A stretch of 64,000 bases of DNA from Caballeronia choica (GCF_001544535.1 NZ_FCON02000001.1:124001-188000); one strand, 5' to 3'. Shown: positions 21,456 to 33,008, numbered from the stretch's first letter. The notes: generated by a model not told the origin, from the sequence alone. Made by a program: numbers and translations.

Positions 21456-22634
21456 ATGAACAAATCCCTTATCGCTGGCGCATCACTGATCGTCCTGGCG
21501 GGATCGGTGCACGCGCAGAGCAGTGTGACGCTGTATGGCCTGATCGACGCGGGCCTGACGTATACGAACAGCCAGATCACCGGAACCGGGTCGGGCGGGC
21601 ACAGCAACTGGCAGATGACCAGCGGATCCGTCCAGTACAGCCGTTGGGGGCTGCGTGGCGCGGAAGACCTTGGTGGCGGGATAAAGGCCATTTTCACGTT
21701 GGAAAATGGTTTCAACGTGAACAACGGGCAGTTTTCGTCCAGCAACCGGATATTCAATCGCGAGGCGTACGTGGGATTGTCCAGCCGCGACTTTGGCACG
21801 CTGACGCTTGGTCGCCAGACCGATGACATGGTCGACTTCGTCGCGCCGCTCTCGATGACCGGCACGCAATATGGCGGCACTCACTTTGCCCACCCCTTTG
21901 ACATTGACAACCTGAACGACTCGTTCCAAATCAACAATTCGGTGAAATATGAAAGTCCGGTGTACGCCGGGTTCAAGTTCGGTGCGCTGTATGGCTTTTC
22001 GAACGAGGCCGGTGGCTTTGCGGACAATCGCGCCTACAGTGTGGGCATGTCGTACGCATGGGGGCCACTGAATTTCGGCGCTGGGTATCTGCATCTGAAT
22101 AGCGCCGCCGGGACGCCGGGACAGGTCAACACGGGTGGCGCGGTGACCGATACGACCGGCTCTTCGATTCAGGCGCTGCTGTCGCCAACCTCAGTTCCGC
22201 TGGGCGCCCTGGCCAGCCGGCAACAGACGTGGGGTGGCGGCGTGAGTTATGCGATCGGCCCGGCGGTTGCCGGTTTTGTGTACTCGCAGACCAACCTGAC
22301 GCAACTGTTCCAGACCGGTTTGAGCACACACTTCCAGAACTTCGAAGGCAACGTGCGTTATGCGCTGACACCGGCTGTCCAGCTCTCCGGCGCCTATACG
22401 TATTCGCGCGCGGGTGGCAGCGGGGGGAGCGGCAGTCCGCACTGGAACCAGGTGAGCGCGATGGCTGACTATAGCTTCTCAAAACGCACCGATCTTTATC
22501 TGCAAAGCACCTGGCAGGGCTTGAGTGCGGGCGGCAATTCGCCGTTGGGCGTGGCGTGGATCAACGGCGTGAGCGCGCCGTCGTCGACGAATAACCAGGT
22601 CGAAGCAACGGTCGGCGTGCGTCATCGATTCTGA
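21456..22634 (+). CDS. general outer-membrane porin (Gram-negative porin family)
   Basis: A 392-residue trimeric-type porin of the Burkholderia Porin_4 family. The signal peptide MNKSLIAGASLIVLAGSVHA is followed by the mature start QSSVTLYGLIDAGLTY. The conserved RWGLRGAEDLGGGIKAIF and FNREAYVGLSSRDFGTLTLG loops/strands follow, and the protein ends in aromatic VGVRHRF, as required for beta-barrel assembly. It is monocistronic. The substrate is not predictable. Confidence 0.93.
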   Translation: MNKSLIAGASLIVLAGSVHAQSSVTLYGLIDAGLTYTNSQITGTGSGGHSNWQMTSGSVQYSRWGLRGAEDLGGGIKAIFTLENGFNVNNGQFSSSNRIFNREAYVGLSSRDFGTLTLGRQTDDMVDFVAPLSMTGTQYGGTHFAHPFDIDNLNDSFQINNSVKYESPVYAGFKFGALYGFSNEAGGFADNRAYSVGMSYAWGPLNFGAGYLHLNSAAGTPGQVNTGGAVTDTTGSSIQALLSPTSVPLGALASRQQTWGGGVSYAIGPAVAGFVYSQTNLTQLFQTGLSTHFQNFEGNVRYALTPAVQLSGAYTYSRAGGSGGSGSPHWNQVSAMADYSFSKRTDLYLQSTWQGLSAGGNSPLGVAWINGVSAPSSTNNQVEATVGVRHRF

Positions 22635-23154
22635 ATGCGCTGTCGGATCGGAGATGGGATTTTGAGGTTGTGAGCTCGCTCGGGCGAGATTCGACAACGA
22701 AGAAATCGAAATCGCTTCGCCGTGGATCTGCCGGGGCACAGGAATCACGCGTGCGCATTCGCGTGCACAAGACAACTGGTGCGCGAGATTGCCGTGAGAC
22801 GGCAATCTCACCTGCTTGCGCAAGAGCGGTGTATGGTTGAAAGCCGCGCTTGCGCTGCCGCATGGGCCGTCAAGGCAAGACGCGATGCCATCCTCTTGCC
22901 GCTTCTGCTCACCGCCGTATGACACATGCTCTCCTTCTCTTTGTCCTGTACACCCCCTCGGGCGACAGGATGCGCTGGCTGAAACCGAATTGACGAGCGT
23001 CCCGCGATCCTTGCTTCTGATCCAATAAGCCTTCACAGTGTCTGCTGTGCGCAATCTCTGTGCTGACGGCAACCGGCCCGCGTCGTACTGCGGCTTGACC
23101 ACGCAAGCGATGCCGCGCGCATCTGAAACGCGTGGAGCGGCAGAAGGAGACATC
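22635..23154. other. 520-base intergenic region
   Basis: Between the porin and the second outer-membrane barrel. I see no gene. Long minus-strand frames here have no protein-like composition or start signals. Confidence 0.5.
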
Positions 23155-23973
23155 ATGACTCGACGGTCGAAATGCATCGCCGCGTTGACGACGGCTGCCA
23201 TAAGCGGCTTGGCGTTCGCGACCGACGCTCCTCCGGGCGACGCCGGCGCGCAATGGCAGTTCGCAGCGGGGCCCTACCTGTGGTTGCCGACCGTGAGCGG
23301 GACGCTCCGGTTCTCATTGCCCGGCGGCGGCGCCGACGCGTCTTCCGGGCCGTACAACTATCTGCAGAACCTCAGATTTGCCTTGATGCTGCAAGGAGAT
23401 GCCCGCAAGGGAGACTGGAGTGTTTTCGCCGACGCCATCTACCTCAACTTCGGCCGGCACGATAGCTCTGTCAATTCGACGAGCGGCGTCCTCGGCACGC
23501 GCGAAACCCAGAAGGACGTTCAGACGAGTTTCGCCGGAACGCTGGTCCAGTTGGGCGGCGGTCGCACCGTCGTGCGGCAGGGATGGGGATACATCGATGC
23601 GATCGCGGGGCTGCGCTACCTGGGTGTGAAGGCAACACTCGACGCCGCCCTCGGTGCGACAGCCGGCTCAAGACCTGGAGCCACCACGAACTTTCATGTC
23701 GGGCAGATGCAGAACATCTTCGACGGTTTTGCGGGCGTGCGCGGGCGTGCAACCCTCACGACGGACGGCGCCTGGTACATCCCGTTCTATCTCGACGTGG
23801 GGACCGGCACCTCGAAGTTCACCTGGCAGGCGCTGACAGGTGTGGCCTATGCGACAAAGCGGGTCGACTTCGGCGTGCTCTATCGATATCTCGCGTTTTA
23901 CGGCTCGGGTGATCAACTCGTACAAACGCTACGCTTCAGCGGCCCAAGCGTGAATGTGACCTTCAAGTTCTGA
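23155..23973 (+). CDS. predicted outer-membrane beta-barrel protein
   Basis: A 272-residue secreted protein with a signal peptide (MTRRSKCIAALTTAAISGLA then FA), followed by alternating hydrophobic strands rich in aromatic girdle residues (GPYLWLPTVSGTL, WSVFADAIYLNFG, GWGYIDAIAGLRYLG) and a C-terminal phenylalanine (VNVTFKF), which fits an 8-12-strand barrel. AGAAGGAG precedes the ATG at 23155; the frame extends upstream without coding character. Function unknown. Confidence 0.8.
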   Translation: MTRRSKCIAALTTAAISGLAFATDAPPGDAGAQWQFAAGPYLWLPTVSGTLRFSLPGGGADASSGPYNYLQNLRFALMLQGDARKGDWSVFADAIYLNFGRHDSSVNSTSGVLGTRETQKDVQTSFAGTLVQLGGGRTVVRQGWGYIDAIAGLRYLGVKATLDAALGATAGSRPGATTNFHVGQMQNIFDGFAGVRGRATLTTDGAWYIPFYLDVGTGTSKFTWQALTGVAYATKRVDFGVLYRYLAFYGSGDQLVQTLRFSGPSVNVTFKF

Positions 23974-24052
23974 TTTCCGATTCCCCGTCGCAAGGGATCG
24001 GTGAGCGATTCAACACGCTGCGGCCCACGACACGGCGCGCAAGTCGAGACGT

Positions 24053-26548
24053 TCAACCGGCAGCGGGCTGTGTGCGGGGCGGCTTTTGCAGGTTCGGTGC
24101 TGAAGGCATCCTGGTACCGGCCTGGTCTCCGACGGCGACATCCGCGTCGATGACGTCGCGACGCTCGTCATCTGCGCCGTTCTCAGCGTCTGGCTTGAGG
24201 CCCTTCGACTTCTCCAGCGTATGAACTTCCATCTGCGGCACGGGAATCTCGATGCCCGCGTCGTCCATCTTGCGCTTGAGCCGCTCATTGAACGCGCGCG
24301 CCACGCTCCACTGCTGCAATGGCCGCGTCTTGAACTGTCCTTTGACCAGCATCCAGTTGGCATCAAACCGGTCGAGCCCCCACACTTCGACGGGCCCAAG
24401 TATCTCGTTGCGGAAGCGCGAATCGGCCATCATTTCGGCGCCCACTTCGACAATGAGACGCCTGACCAGATCCATCTCGACGGAAAACGATACCCGCACT
24501 TCGAACACCGCGTAGGCGAAGTCGCGCGACAGATTCTTCACGATCTTGATCTGCGAAAAGGGAATGGTATGGATCGCGCCTTGCCCGTCTCGCAGGCGGA
24601 CCGTGCGGATCGTCAGGTCTATGACAGTGCCGGCATGGCCGCCGTCGATGTCGATCCAGTCGCCGACCGAGATCGTCTCTTCGATAATGATGAAGAGGCC
24701 GGTAATCAAATCTGTCACCAGCGATTTCGCACCAAAGCCGGCGGCAAGACCGATGATGCCCGCGCCCGCGAGCAGCGGCGTCAGGTTGATGCCAAGGCTC
24801 GCGGCAACGCTGATGGCCGCGATCGTGACAACCATCACGAACAGTGCATTACGCACGAGCGGCAATATGGTGCGCCCGCGCACGCCCGGATCGAGTGCTC
24901 GGGCGCGCGCGGTGCTTGGGCTCAGCGCTTCGAGGATGATGGTATCGATCAGAATCCATGCGAACCACGCGCCGAAAACAGTCGTCGTGAGCGCAATCAA
25001 CGTGTGCTTGACACCTGGCGTCATCGCACTGTGCTTGAGGAGCCGCGCGACCGGGCCGCTCCACAGTTCCAGTTCGAACCGGATATAGACGAGCCATATC
25101 ATGAAAATCAGAAGCATGCCGCCGAAGCGCAGCAGCCTCGTCACGTGCGGCTTGCGGCGTTGTGCCCGGCTGTTCCGTCCACGCGTCAGATGAAGCAGGA
25201 GGGCCGACAGGAAGAGCGTGAGCACGAGCAGCAGCGCGCTGACCAGCGAGGGTTGCAACACCCCTCGCTCCGTGCCGCGTCCGTCGATCATCGCGACGAT
25301 CGACGCGATTGCAATCAGCAGGATCGGAATGTGCCAGAGCGATGCGAAGATGTCGAGCGCCTCGGTCGCCAGTTTGTGATAGCGCCTTTGGCTTTGCGTC
25401 CGGTTGCGGATCAGATGTGCGACCGGCCGGCGATAGGCGAGTGCGAAGTACGCGCTCAAAATCGCAGCCCCCATGTTGGCGAAAGTCGACACGAGTCCGG
25501 CGAGGTTCGAGCCGAGCAGTTGAGTGACGTCGGGATTTGAAGCAGCGTCTCCGAGTGCGCCACATGCGCCGATCACGAACAGGAGCGAACGGGCGCGCGG
25601 GAGCAGCAGTTGTACCGCGACGCGCCGGTGTGCCGTGCCGAATACCGAGAACACAATCGTGCAGAGGGCGGAGAAGACCACGCCCGCGACGATCGAATAC
25701 GCGATCACGAGCCCCAGCGTGTAGCCGAGCCTATCGGACCTGGTCCCCACGAGGAGAAGGGCGGCGAGGAATGCGACGATCCATGGCCCGGTCTGCCGCA
25801 GTCCGAAGCTCAACAGTTCGAGCGAGGTCGGGTTCGGCACGAGCGAGGCATCCCAGCCTTTCCGTGCACGGATGCGCCGCTGTCCGTAGAACAATGTGGC
25901 TGTGCAGACGCTCCAGGCAGCGAGCGTCACGAACATTCCGAGGACCACCTGGCCGAACGACTCGCCCCGCGCTCCGGTGACGATAGCCTTCAGCTCGTTT
26001 GCGGCTGCGCTCGAACGGCCCGACCAGTAATGCAAGGGCGTTTGACCCTCGTTCAGACTCGCCTCGACCGACGAGATGCCTGAGGCAATCGTGCCAAGCA
26101 AATCGCGGTTCGGCTCCGCCGGTGCTTCGGGCTCGGGGCTCTGCGCGGCGTCGCGCAACTTCTTCAATTTCGTCACGAGCGCTGTGCGCTGCGTGTCGTT
26201 GTCGAGCGTGCCAATGAGATTGTCCAGCGTCCGCGCCAGGTCGGCGTTGCTGGCCGGGGCGGGCGCCGATGCCGCCTGCGCCGGCGAAGCATGCGGTGCT
26301 GACGCGCCTGTGGTGCCCTCGACGAGGCGCTGCAGCCCTGCGGACAGAGGCGTTGCGGCCGCGAGTCGCGGCGTCGACAGAAGCAAGCCCGACACGGCAA
26401 GCCACACGCACGCCATCCACATGGCGCGCCACGCACGACGACCCTTGAAGGGGCGCGCGGGTCGGAAACGACCGCGAAAAGCGGTGCAAGCCGGTGGGCC
26501 AGCGCCCATCAGGGCGTTGCCGGGTTCACGTCCGGTGGATGCGTTCAT
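24053..26548 (-). CDS. large MscS-family mechanosensitive channel
   Basis: An 831-residue inner-membrane protein. It has a signal-like N-terminal segment and a periplasmic helical region (about 60-230, Ala-rich, coiled-coil-like NDTQRTALVTKLKKLRDAA). About ten membrane segments lead to the MscS core: a glycine/alanine pore helix (LAGAGIIGLAAGFGAKSLV) and the beta domain (IIEETISVGDWIDIDGGHAG). This is the layout of MscK/YbdG-like large paralogues that release solutes on osmotic downshift. The ATG at 26548 is chosen for its AAGGA site; the open frame upstream to 26767 lacks family sequence. Confidence 0.88.
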   Translation of the reverse strand: MNASTGREPGNALMGAGPPACTAFRGRFRPARPFKGRRAWRAMWMACVWLAVSGLLLSTPRLAAATPLSAGLQRLVEGTTGASAPHASPAQAASAPAPASNADLARTLDNLIGTLDNDTQRTALVTKLKKLRDAAQSPEPEAPAEPNRDLLGTIASGISSVEASLNEGQTPLHYWSGRSSAAANELKAIVTGARGESFGQVVLGMFVTLAAWSVCTATLFYGQRRIRARKGWDASLVPNPTSLELLSFGLRQTGPWIVAFLAALLLVGTRSDRLGYTLGLVIAYSIVAGVVFSALCTIVFSVFGTAHRRVAVQLLLPRARSLLFVIGACGALGDAASNPDVTQLLGSNLAGLVSTFANMGAAILSAYFALAYRRPVAHLIRNRTQSQRRYHKLATEALDIFASLWHIPILLIAIASIVAMIDGRGTERGVLQPSLVSALLLVLTLFLSALLLHLTRGRNSRAQRRKPHVTRLLRFGGMLLIFMIWLVYIRFELELWSGPVARLLKHSAMTPGVKHTLIALTTTVFGAWFAWILIDTIILEALSPSTARARALDPGVRGRTILPLVRNALFVMVVTIAAISVAASLGINLTPLLAGAGIIGLAAGFGAKSLVTDLITGLFIIIEETISVGDWIDIDGGHAGTVIDLTIRTVRLRDGQGAIHTIPFSQIKIVKNLSRDFAYAVFEVRVSFSVEMDLVRRLIVEVGAEMMADSRFRNEILGPVEVWGLDRFDANWMLVKGQFKTRPLQQWSVARAFNERLKRKMDDAGIEIPVPQMEVHTLEKSKGLKPDAENGADDERRDVIDADVAVGDQAGTRMPSAPNLQKPPRTQPAAG

Positions 26549-27148
26549 GGCGATCCTTTGCAGATGAGGTCGCCCTGCCTGACCGGGATTACGGGCCAGT
26601 CGCCTGTGGCTCAGGCATGACGAGGGCTGGTGCGCGTCATTTGCGCGGCGATCCGATATCCGGAAGCTCGAACGAGGCTCGCCCGCGGCGGATGCGACGC
26701 CCATTCGGCTCTCGCCAAAGATTGCATCATCAAATACCGATCTGCAACCTGCATCGAAAAGACCCATGCTCGGGCAGGCCGATTTGCGCCATTGGGCCGA
26801 TCATGTCATTGATGGGAATTCGACGCGATTCGCAAGGCAAGTAAGAGATGACGTATGTGATGGGCGCAAGGTGATCTCATGAAGGAGAACGTGTTGCGAG
26901 TTGATTGCCGGAATATTTGCATACCGAATTAAATTTGATGACTGCAAGCCGGATCACGCATGTGCCGGTAAGCCGAATGCGCGGACGACTTTATTGTCAA
27001 CGCGCTGACGCTTTCGCCATTCAGGCGTAAGTACGCTTTTCGCGCGACCAGGCTTTCGATGCACAGGATGTGAAGGACGCATCCCGTCCATGCGGAACGA
27101 GCGTCCATTACCCGCGGGCCATGATCCCGATATGGAACCCACAACCAA
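26549..27148. other. 600-base intergenic region
   Basis: Between the MscS gene (start) and the SulP gene (end), both on the minus strand. It includes the MscS promoter region. I see no further gene. Confidence 0.5.
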
Positions 27149-28921
27149 TCACGTCCCGCCCGACGTTCCAGGACCAGGATAGCCACCAGGCTCCTTGACC
27201 CCACGATTGCCGAGATGGTCATCGACCGCACTGCCTATCGTGGGATGGAATTGCGCATCCCCGAGAAGGTCCATCATTTCAAAGCGCCTGAGCTTGTCGC
27301 GCACGGGATCCTTGAGCTCGGCGAAGTGCAACTCGATGCCTTGCACGCTCAGCTTGCGGATCAACTCGCGAAGCATATCGGCCGATGTCACGTCCACGCT
27401 CGTCACCGGCTCTGCCGCCACGACCACTCTGCGCACGCGTGTCGGCGATTCCGCGATGGCCTGTAACAGACGCTCCTGGAACAGCTCGGCGTTGGCGAAG
27501 AAGAGCGGTGCGTCCCAGCGGAACAGCACGAGACCGGACATCCGCTCAGCGTGCGGATAGCGCTCCATGTCGTGGTAGCCGCGCAGGGCGGGGACGCGCC
27601 CGAGAATCGCGGAATGCGGTCGCCAGCCATCCCACAGAAATTCGATGATCGCTATCCCCACCGCAAGGCAGATGCCGGGGATGGCCCCGAAGACAGCGAC
27701 GCCTGCGAGGCACGCGATGGAGAGCCAGAATTCCCATTGCTGGATGCGGAAAATGCGCTGGAGATCCTTGATCTCGAAGAGCCCGATGGCTGCGGCAATG
27801 ACGACCGCGGCGAGCGTGCTGGTGGGCAGATAACGCAGCAGGTTAGGTGCCGCCAGCAGCAGCGCCGCGACCGCCACGGCGCCTACGACGCCTGTCAACT
27901 GGGTCTTCGCGCCTGCGGCCTCCGCGACGGGAGTGCGGGAGGAACTGCTGCTGATCGGGAAGCCGTGGAACAGCCCCGCCGCAAGGTTGGCGGCACCCAG
28001 GCCGATCATCTCCTGATTCGGATCGACCCGGCTGTTGGCGCGCGCAGCGAAGGTCCGCGACAGCACGCTGGTATCGGCGAAAGCGATGAGCGCGACCGCA
28101 CTGCCACCGAGGACGATCTTCGCGAGGTCAGCGCCGCTTGCCCACGGCAGCGCGAACGCCGGCAGTCCCTGCGGAATCTTGCCGAGCACCTTGACGCCAA
28201 GGCTGTCGAGGCCGAACAGGCTGACACACAGCGTCGCCAGCACGACCGCGATGAGAATGCCCGGAAGCCTTTCAAAACGCTTCAGGAAAAGGATGAGCAC
28301 GAGGCTTGCTGCGCCCACTGCGAAGCTGGTCCAATTGGCCTTGCCCGCGGCGATGGCCTGCGCAAGGGCGGCGAGATCGCGCAGCGGTCCTTGATCCTCG
28401 ATGGAGATGGCGAAGAGCTTGGGCAACTGGCTGATCAGCACCGCGAGCGCAATCCCGTTCATGTAACCGTAGCGGATCGGCTTGGATAGCAGTTCAGTGA
28501 TAAAGCCCAGCCGCAAGACGCCCATCACGATGCAGACCACACCGGAGACGATCGCCATCATGCCGGCCAACGCGATTGCACGAGCGGGATCGCCGGCGGC
28601 GAGCGGCGCGACCACCGCCAGGATGGGTGCGGCGAGCGCGGAGTCCGGTCCGAGCACCAGGATTCGGCTGGGTCCGAATATCGCATAGGCGAGCAGCGGA
28701 ACGATCGTCGCATACAGGCCGCATACTCCCGGAACGCCTGACGCCTCCGCATAAGCGATGCCGACCGGCACCAGCATCGTGGTCAACACCAGGCCCGCAG
28801 CCAGATCCTTCGGCAGCCAGCTCGTCTGATAGCCTTTGACGACCTGGACGACGGGCAATGAACGAAGCCATCGCTGTGCGCTTCTCGTGTGCTCCGAATG
28901 AACGGGATCATCGGTCCGCAT
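27149..28921 (-). CDS. SulP-family anion permease with STAS domain
   Basis: A 590-residue inner-membrane permease of the SLC26/SulP family, moving sulfate, bicarbonate or carboxylates. About 12-14 membrane segments follow the N-terminal DLAAGLVLTTMLVPVGIAYA, with the conserved AEASGVPGVCGLYATIVPLL stretch. A C-terminal STAS domain (RVVVAAEPVTSVDVTSADML) regulates transport. The start at 28921 (MRTDDPVHSEH, with AAGGTG upstream) is preferred to longer versions at 28966 or 29011. The substrate cannot be assigned. Confidence 0.88.
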   Translation of the reverse strand: MRTDDPVHSEHTRSAQRWLRSLPVVQVVKGYQTSWLPKDLAAGLVLTTMLVPVGIAYAEASGVPGVCGLYATIVPLLAYAIFGPSRILVLGPDSALAAPILAVVAPLAAGDPARAIALAGMMAIVSGVVCIVMGVLRLGFITELLSKPIRYGYMNGIALAVLISQLPKLFAISIEDQGPLRDLAALAQAIAAGKANWTSFAVGAASLVLILFLKRFERLPGILIAVVLATLCVSLFGLDSLGVKVLGKIPQGLPAFALPWASGADLAKIVLGGSAVALIAFADTSVLSRTFAARANSRVDPNQEMIGLGAANLAAGLFHGFPISSSSSRTPVAEAAGAKTQLTGVVGAVAVAALLLAAPNLLRYLPTSTLAAVVIAAAIGLFEIKDLQRIFRIQQWEFWLSIACLAGVAVFGAIPGICLAVGIAIIEFLWDGWRPHSAILGRVPALRGYHDMERYPHAERMSGLVLFRWDAPLFFANAELFQERLLQAIAESPTRVRRVVVAAEPVTSVDVTSADMLRELIRKLSVQGIELHFAELKDPVRDKLRRFEMMDLLGDAQFHPTIGSAVDDHLGNRGVKEPGGYPGPGTSGGT

Positions 28922-29279
28922 GGTTAGCACCTTCAGGCAATTGAGAGGCACAGGTGACGAAAGCATGCTCTTGACACTCCCGGAGAATGCGACGTGCCTG
29001 CTGTCGATCATACCGCCGCAGATTCACCGAATAGCCGGTGCGACGGCTTCGTCTGGCGGGTCATCGGCCCGCTTTGGTGGCGCATGCTGGCACATGTCTG
29101 CGGTACGCGGCGGAACGTCATGCTGACAAACCCTGATTGTGCTCATTGCGATGCAATGCACTGTCGTCCGCCACGGTCCGCTCGTCATCCGAAGCGCGGC
29201 GAGTGCCGCGCTACCCTGTTCAACCCCGCAATGCCCGGTGATATAGTCGTTCCGTCATTCTTCTACGATCCTGACTCCC
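28922..29279. other. 358-base divergent spacer
   Basis: Between the SulP gene and a small plus-strand gene. A TATAGT near 29243 could be a -10 box for the latter. No gene is seen. Confidence 0.4.
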
Positions 29280-29651
29280 ATGGTTTGCGACGCGTGCGAG
29301 AGAATGCTGCAGAGCGCTACCCCTGCGCCTCATCCACAACTACGGAACGCACACTGGTCGACGAGGCTGCGTCCGCTGGGTCGCCGCCCGCTCGAAGTCT
29401 GCAAATATTGCTGTCTTCAGTGCGGAGTGAACTGGATGCTCGAAACCGACATGTCGAAGGCGGGCAACCACGAGTGGATCTGTCTTTACCATTCGTCGAG
29501 CATTCTCGAGCCACGCAGCGCTTCAGTTCCCGCTTCGCTGGCGGAAGGCGATTCTCCGAAGGTCATGCGCATGAACGCCGCTCATGCGGTGGGCGCGGAA
29601 TGGTCATTTCGAAGAATGTTGATTCATCTGGGATCGCTTCCCTTCATATGA
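29280..29651 (+). CDS. small Cys-rich hypothetical protein
   Basis: A 123-residue protein with MVCDACERML at the N-terminus and CKYCCLQCGVNWM then HEWICLY in the centre, giving several CxxC-like pairs that suggest a zinc-binding or redox fold. The C-terminal third is less structured. It converges on the DUF3300 gene, separated by only four bases. No family is recognised, but the Cys pattern and the sensible start argue for a real gene. Confidence 0.5.
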   Translation: MVCDACERMLQSATPAPHPQLRNAHWSTRLRPLGRRPLEVCKYCCLQCGVNWMLETDMSKAGNHEWICLYHSSSILEPRSASVPASLAEGDSPKVMRMNAAHAVGAEWSFRRMLIHLGSLPFI

Positions 29652-29655
29652 CGAC

Positions 29656-31278
<1,623 letters not shown>

Positions 31279-31759
31279 GGTCGCTCCGCGTTCGTTCCGC
31301 GTTCCATCCGCGTTCCTTCACTCAGGCAGCGAAATTTTCCTGGGCTTCAAACTTACAGGGCCGGATGATCGTGCAGATGATTCCGGTGACGAGTAGATCG
31401 CGGCGACACCCTGCACGGTGAGCAGATGATGGAACCCATATTAGATCAGTACTCGCCAACCGATCGCTAGAGTTCGATCTTATGTGATCGAATACCGCCA
31501 GGCCAGAAAAGACCGGACGCATGAAGCATCCCCAGGGTGCTGGTGCGAGCGGCGTTCAATCAGAGTCGTCGCGATGCAGAGGAGCAATGCAGCGAGTCGA
31601 CAGATCGCGCGTATGACGCAGCGTCTCCCGCCTCACATAAGTTCACGCGATCATCCTTACTGAAACAATTCAGGTAACGAATTCGCCTTCCGCACCGAAT
31701 TCCACGCGCGTTTCTTAGACGGCCGCGGCTCAAAAAGCAAGCTTGGCGCAGCGGATATA
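31279..31759. other. divergent spacer, DUF3300 to receiver gene
   Basis: AT-richer than its surroundings. It should carry the DUF3300 promoter (minus) and upstream elements for the receiver gene (plus). A small inverted repeat (CTGAA...TTCAG) lies near 31660. No gene is seen. Confidence 0.45.
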
Positions 31760-31811
31760 GGACCAAAGTCCAATATACGATAGCCGCGCGCTGCCCTATC
31801 TTGGACCCAAG
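31760..31811 (+). promoter_or_regulatory. DosR/NarL-like palindrome and second palindrome upstream of the receiver gene
   Basis: GGACCAAAGTCC (31760-31771) is a GGAC-N4-GTCC palindrome like the sites bound by NarL/FixJ-class regulators such as mycobacterial DosR. CTTGGACCCAAG (31800-31811) is a second palindrome sharing the TTGGACC half. A weak TATCTT (-10-like, 31797-31802) without a good -35 lies between, so a start near 31808 would put the first palindrome at about -42, a class II activator position. The start site and regulator are inferred. Confidence 0.45.
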
Positions 31812-31859
31812 CGTCGAGCCTGGTCGCGTACCGCGTTGCCTGCAGGGAGACTATTCGCT

Positions 31860-32246
31860 ATGAGCAATGACACACCGTCCGTTGCTGTAGTCGATGACGA
31901 CGAATCGGTGCGCCGTGCCATCAAGCGACTGTTGAGTTCCGCAGGACTGAAGGCAGAGACGTTCAAATCGGGCGACGAGTTCCTGGAGATGTTCGATTCC
32001 ATTCCATCCTATCGGCCGGCTTGCATTGTCCTTGACGTGCAGATGCCGGGCCTCAACGGCCTTGAGGTTCAGCAGCGGCTCGCAAGCAGCGGCATCCCGA
32101 TCATTTTCATCACGGCGCACGACGAGATCAGCGTTCGACAACACGCGCTGTCGGCGGGCGCTGCGGCTTATTTGCGCAAGCCCTTCAACGACGAGGTCCT
32201 GATCAAGGCGGTGCGAACGGCTCTCAACCTGGACCCTGGACCATGA
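31860..32246 (+). CDS. stand-alone receiver (CheY/FixJ-type response regulator domain)
   Basis: A 128-residue single-domain response regulator. The acidic pocket VDDDE is at 11-15, phospho-acceptor Asp59 in CIVLDVQMPG, Thr85 in ITAHDE and Lys107 in LRKPF. The sequence resembles the N-terminal half of FixJ-class regulators, but no output domain follows: a stop comes directly after the last helix. No histidine kinase gene is nearby. It may act as a phosphate sink or by protein contact. GGGAG precedes the ATG at 31860; a start at 31836 would add eight residues. Confidence 0.88.
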   Translation: MSNDTPSVAVVDDDESVRRAIKRLLSSAGLKAETFKSGDEFLEMFDSIPSYRPACIVLDVQMPGLNGLEVQQRLASSGIPIIFITAHDEISVRQHALSAGAAAYLRKPFNDEVLIKAVRTALNLDPGP

Positions 32247-32534
32247 AGAAGCTGACAGACCTCCGCATCCCCGCGCGGCTGTTGGACGCAGGTCCAATGG
32301 CGCTGCGCCCGTTCAGCTTCCGCATTGAAGCCGGCTCGGCAACGATCCCTTGCGCACTTTCTGAATGGATCACGAGTGGGGGTCAAGACTCTCTGACCAT
32401 CATGACGTTGCAGCCGGATGCCGGTGCCGGTGGGGGCCTGGCCGCGCGCCACGCTTCGCGTGCATCGCGAAGATGGCGCCGGGTGACGAGACGTGACGTG
32501 ACGCGACGATACGCAACATTGGGAGCTTGAAGCC

Positions 32535-33008
32535 ATGCGACGAATGCAGCAGATCATGATCGGACTGATGGTGTGGGCAGTGGCGTTCGGTGCCTCCGCG
32601 CAACAGCCCATCATCTATCCCGCCAAGGGGCAGAGTCCGCAGAAGCAAAACTCCGATATGTCCGAATGTCAGCTCTGGGCCAAGCAGAACACGGGCGTCG
32701 ACCCGGTCGTGCTTGCGCAGCAGGCCGGGCAACCGGCGCCTCCGCCCCAGCAGGGCGGGCGAGTCAGGGGCGCGGCGGGGGGAGCGGCGGGCGGCGCCGT
32801 GATCGGCGCGGTCGCGGGGGATGCCGGCAAGGGCGCGGCGGTCGGCGCGGTCACGGGCACGGTGGTGGGCGGCTCGCGCCAGCGCCGTGCCAACCGGGCC
32901 GAGTCGGAGCAGCAGCAAGCAGGGGCGCAGCAGGCCTCCCAGCAGATGGCCACGTTCAACCGTGCGGTAGGGGCGTGCATGACAGGCCGGGGATACACCG
33001 TTCAATAG
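32535..33008 (+). CDS. glycine-zipper secreted protein
   Basis: A 157-residue exported protein: signal peptide ending in FGASAQQ, a Cys-containing N-terminal part (SECQLWAKQNTGVDP), a glycine-zipper hairpin (about 85-120: GAAGGAAGGAVIGAVAGDAG), a Gln/Ala-rich helix and a C-terminal ACMTGRGYTVQ. Such proteins insert in or line the outer membrane. It is probably co-transcribed with the next small secreted protein. Function unknown. Confidence 0.8.
   Translation: MRRMQQIMIGLMVWAVAFGASAQQPIIYPAKGQSPQKQNSDMSECQLWAKQNTGVDPVVLAQQAGQPAPPPQQGGRVRGAAGGAAGGAVIGAVAGDAGKGAAVGAVTGTVVGGSRQRRANRAESEQQQAGAQQASQQMATFNRAVGACMTGRGYTVQ

Noticed and set aside
22479-23201. Minus-strand frame of 240 codons between porin and barrel genes
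   Set aside because: No ribosome site, no domain, and it overlaps the end of the porin gene antisense.
32243-32530. 95-codon frame overlapping the receiver stop (ATGA)
   Set aside because: The overlap looks like coupling, but the translation turns into Arg-rich low-complexity sequence with no family; treated as spacer.
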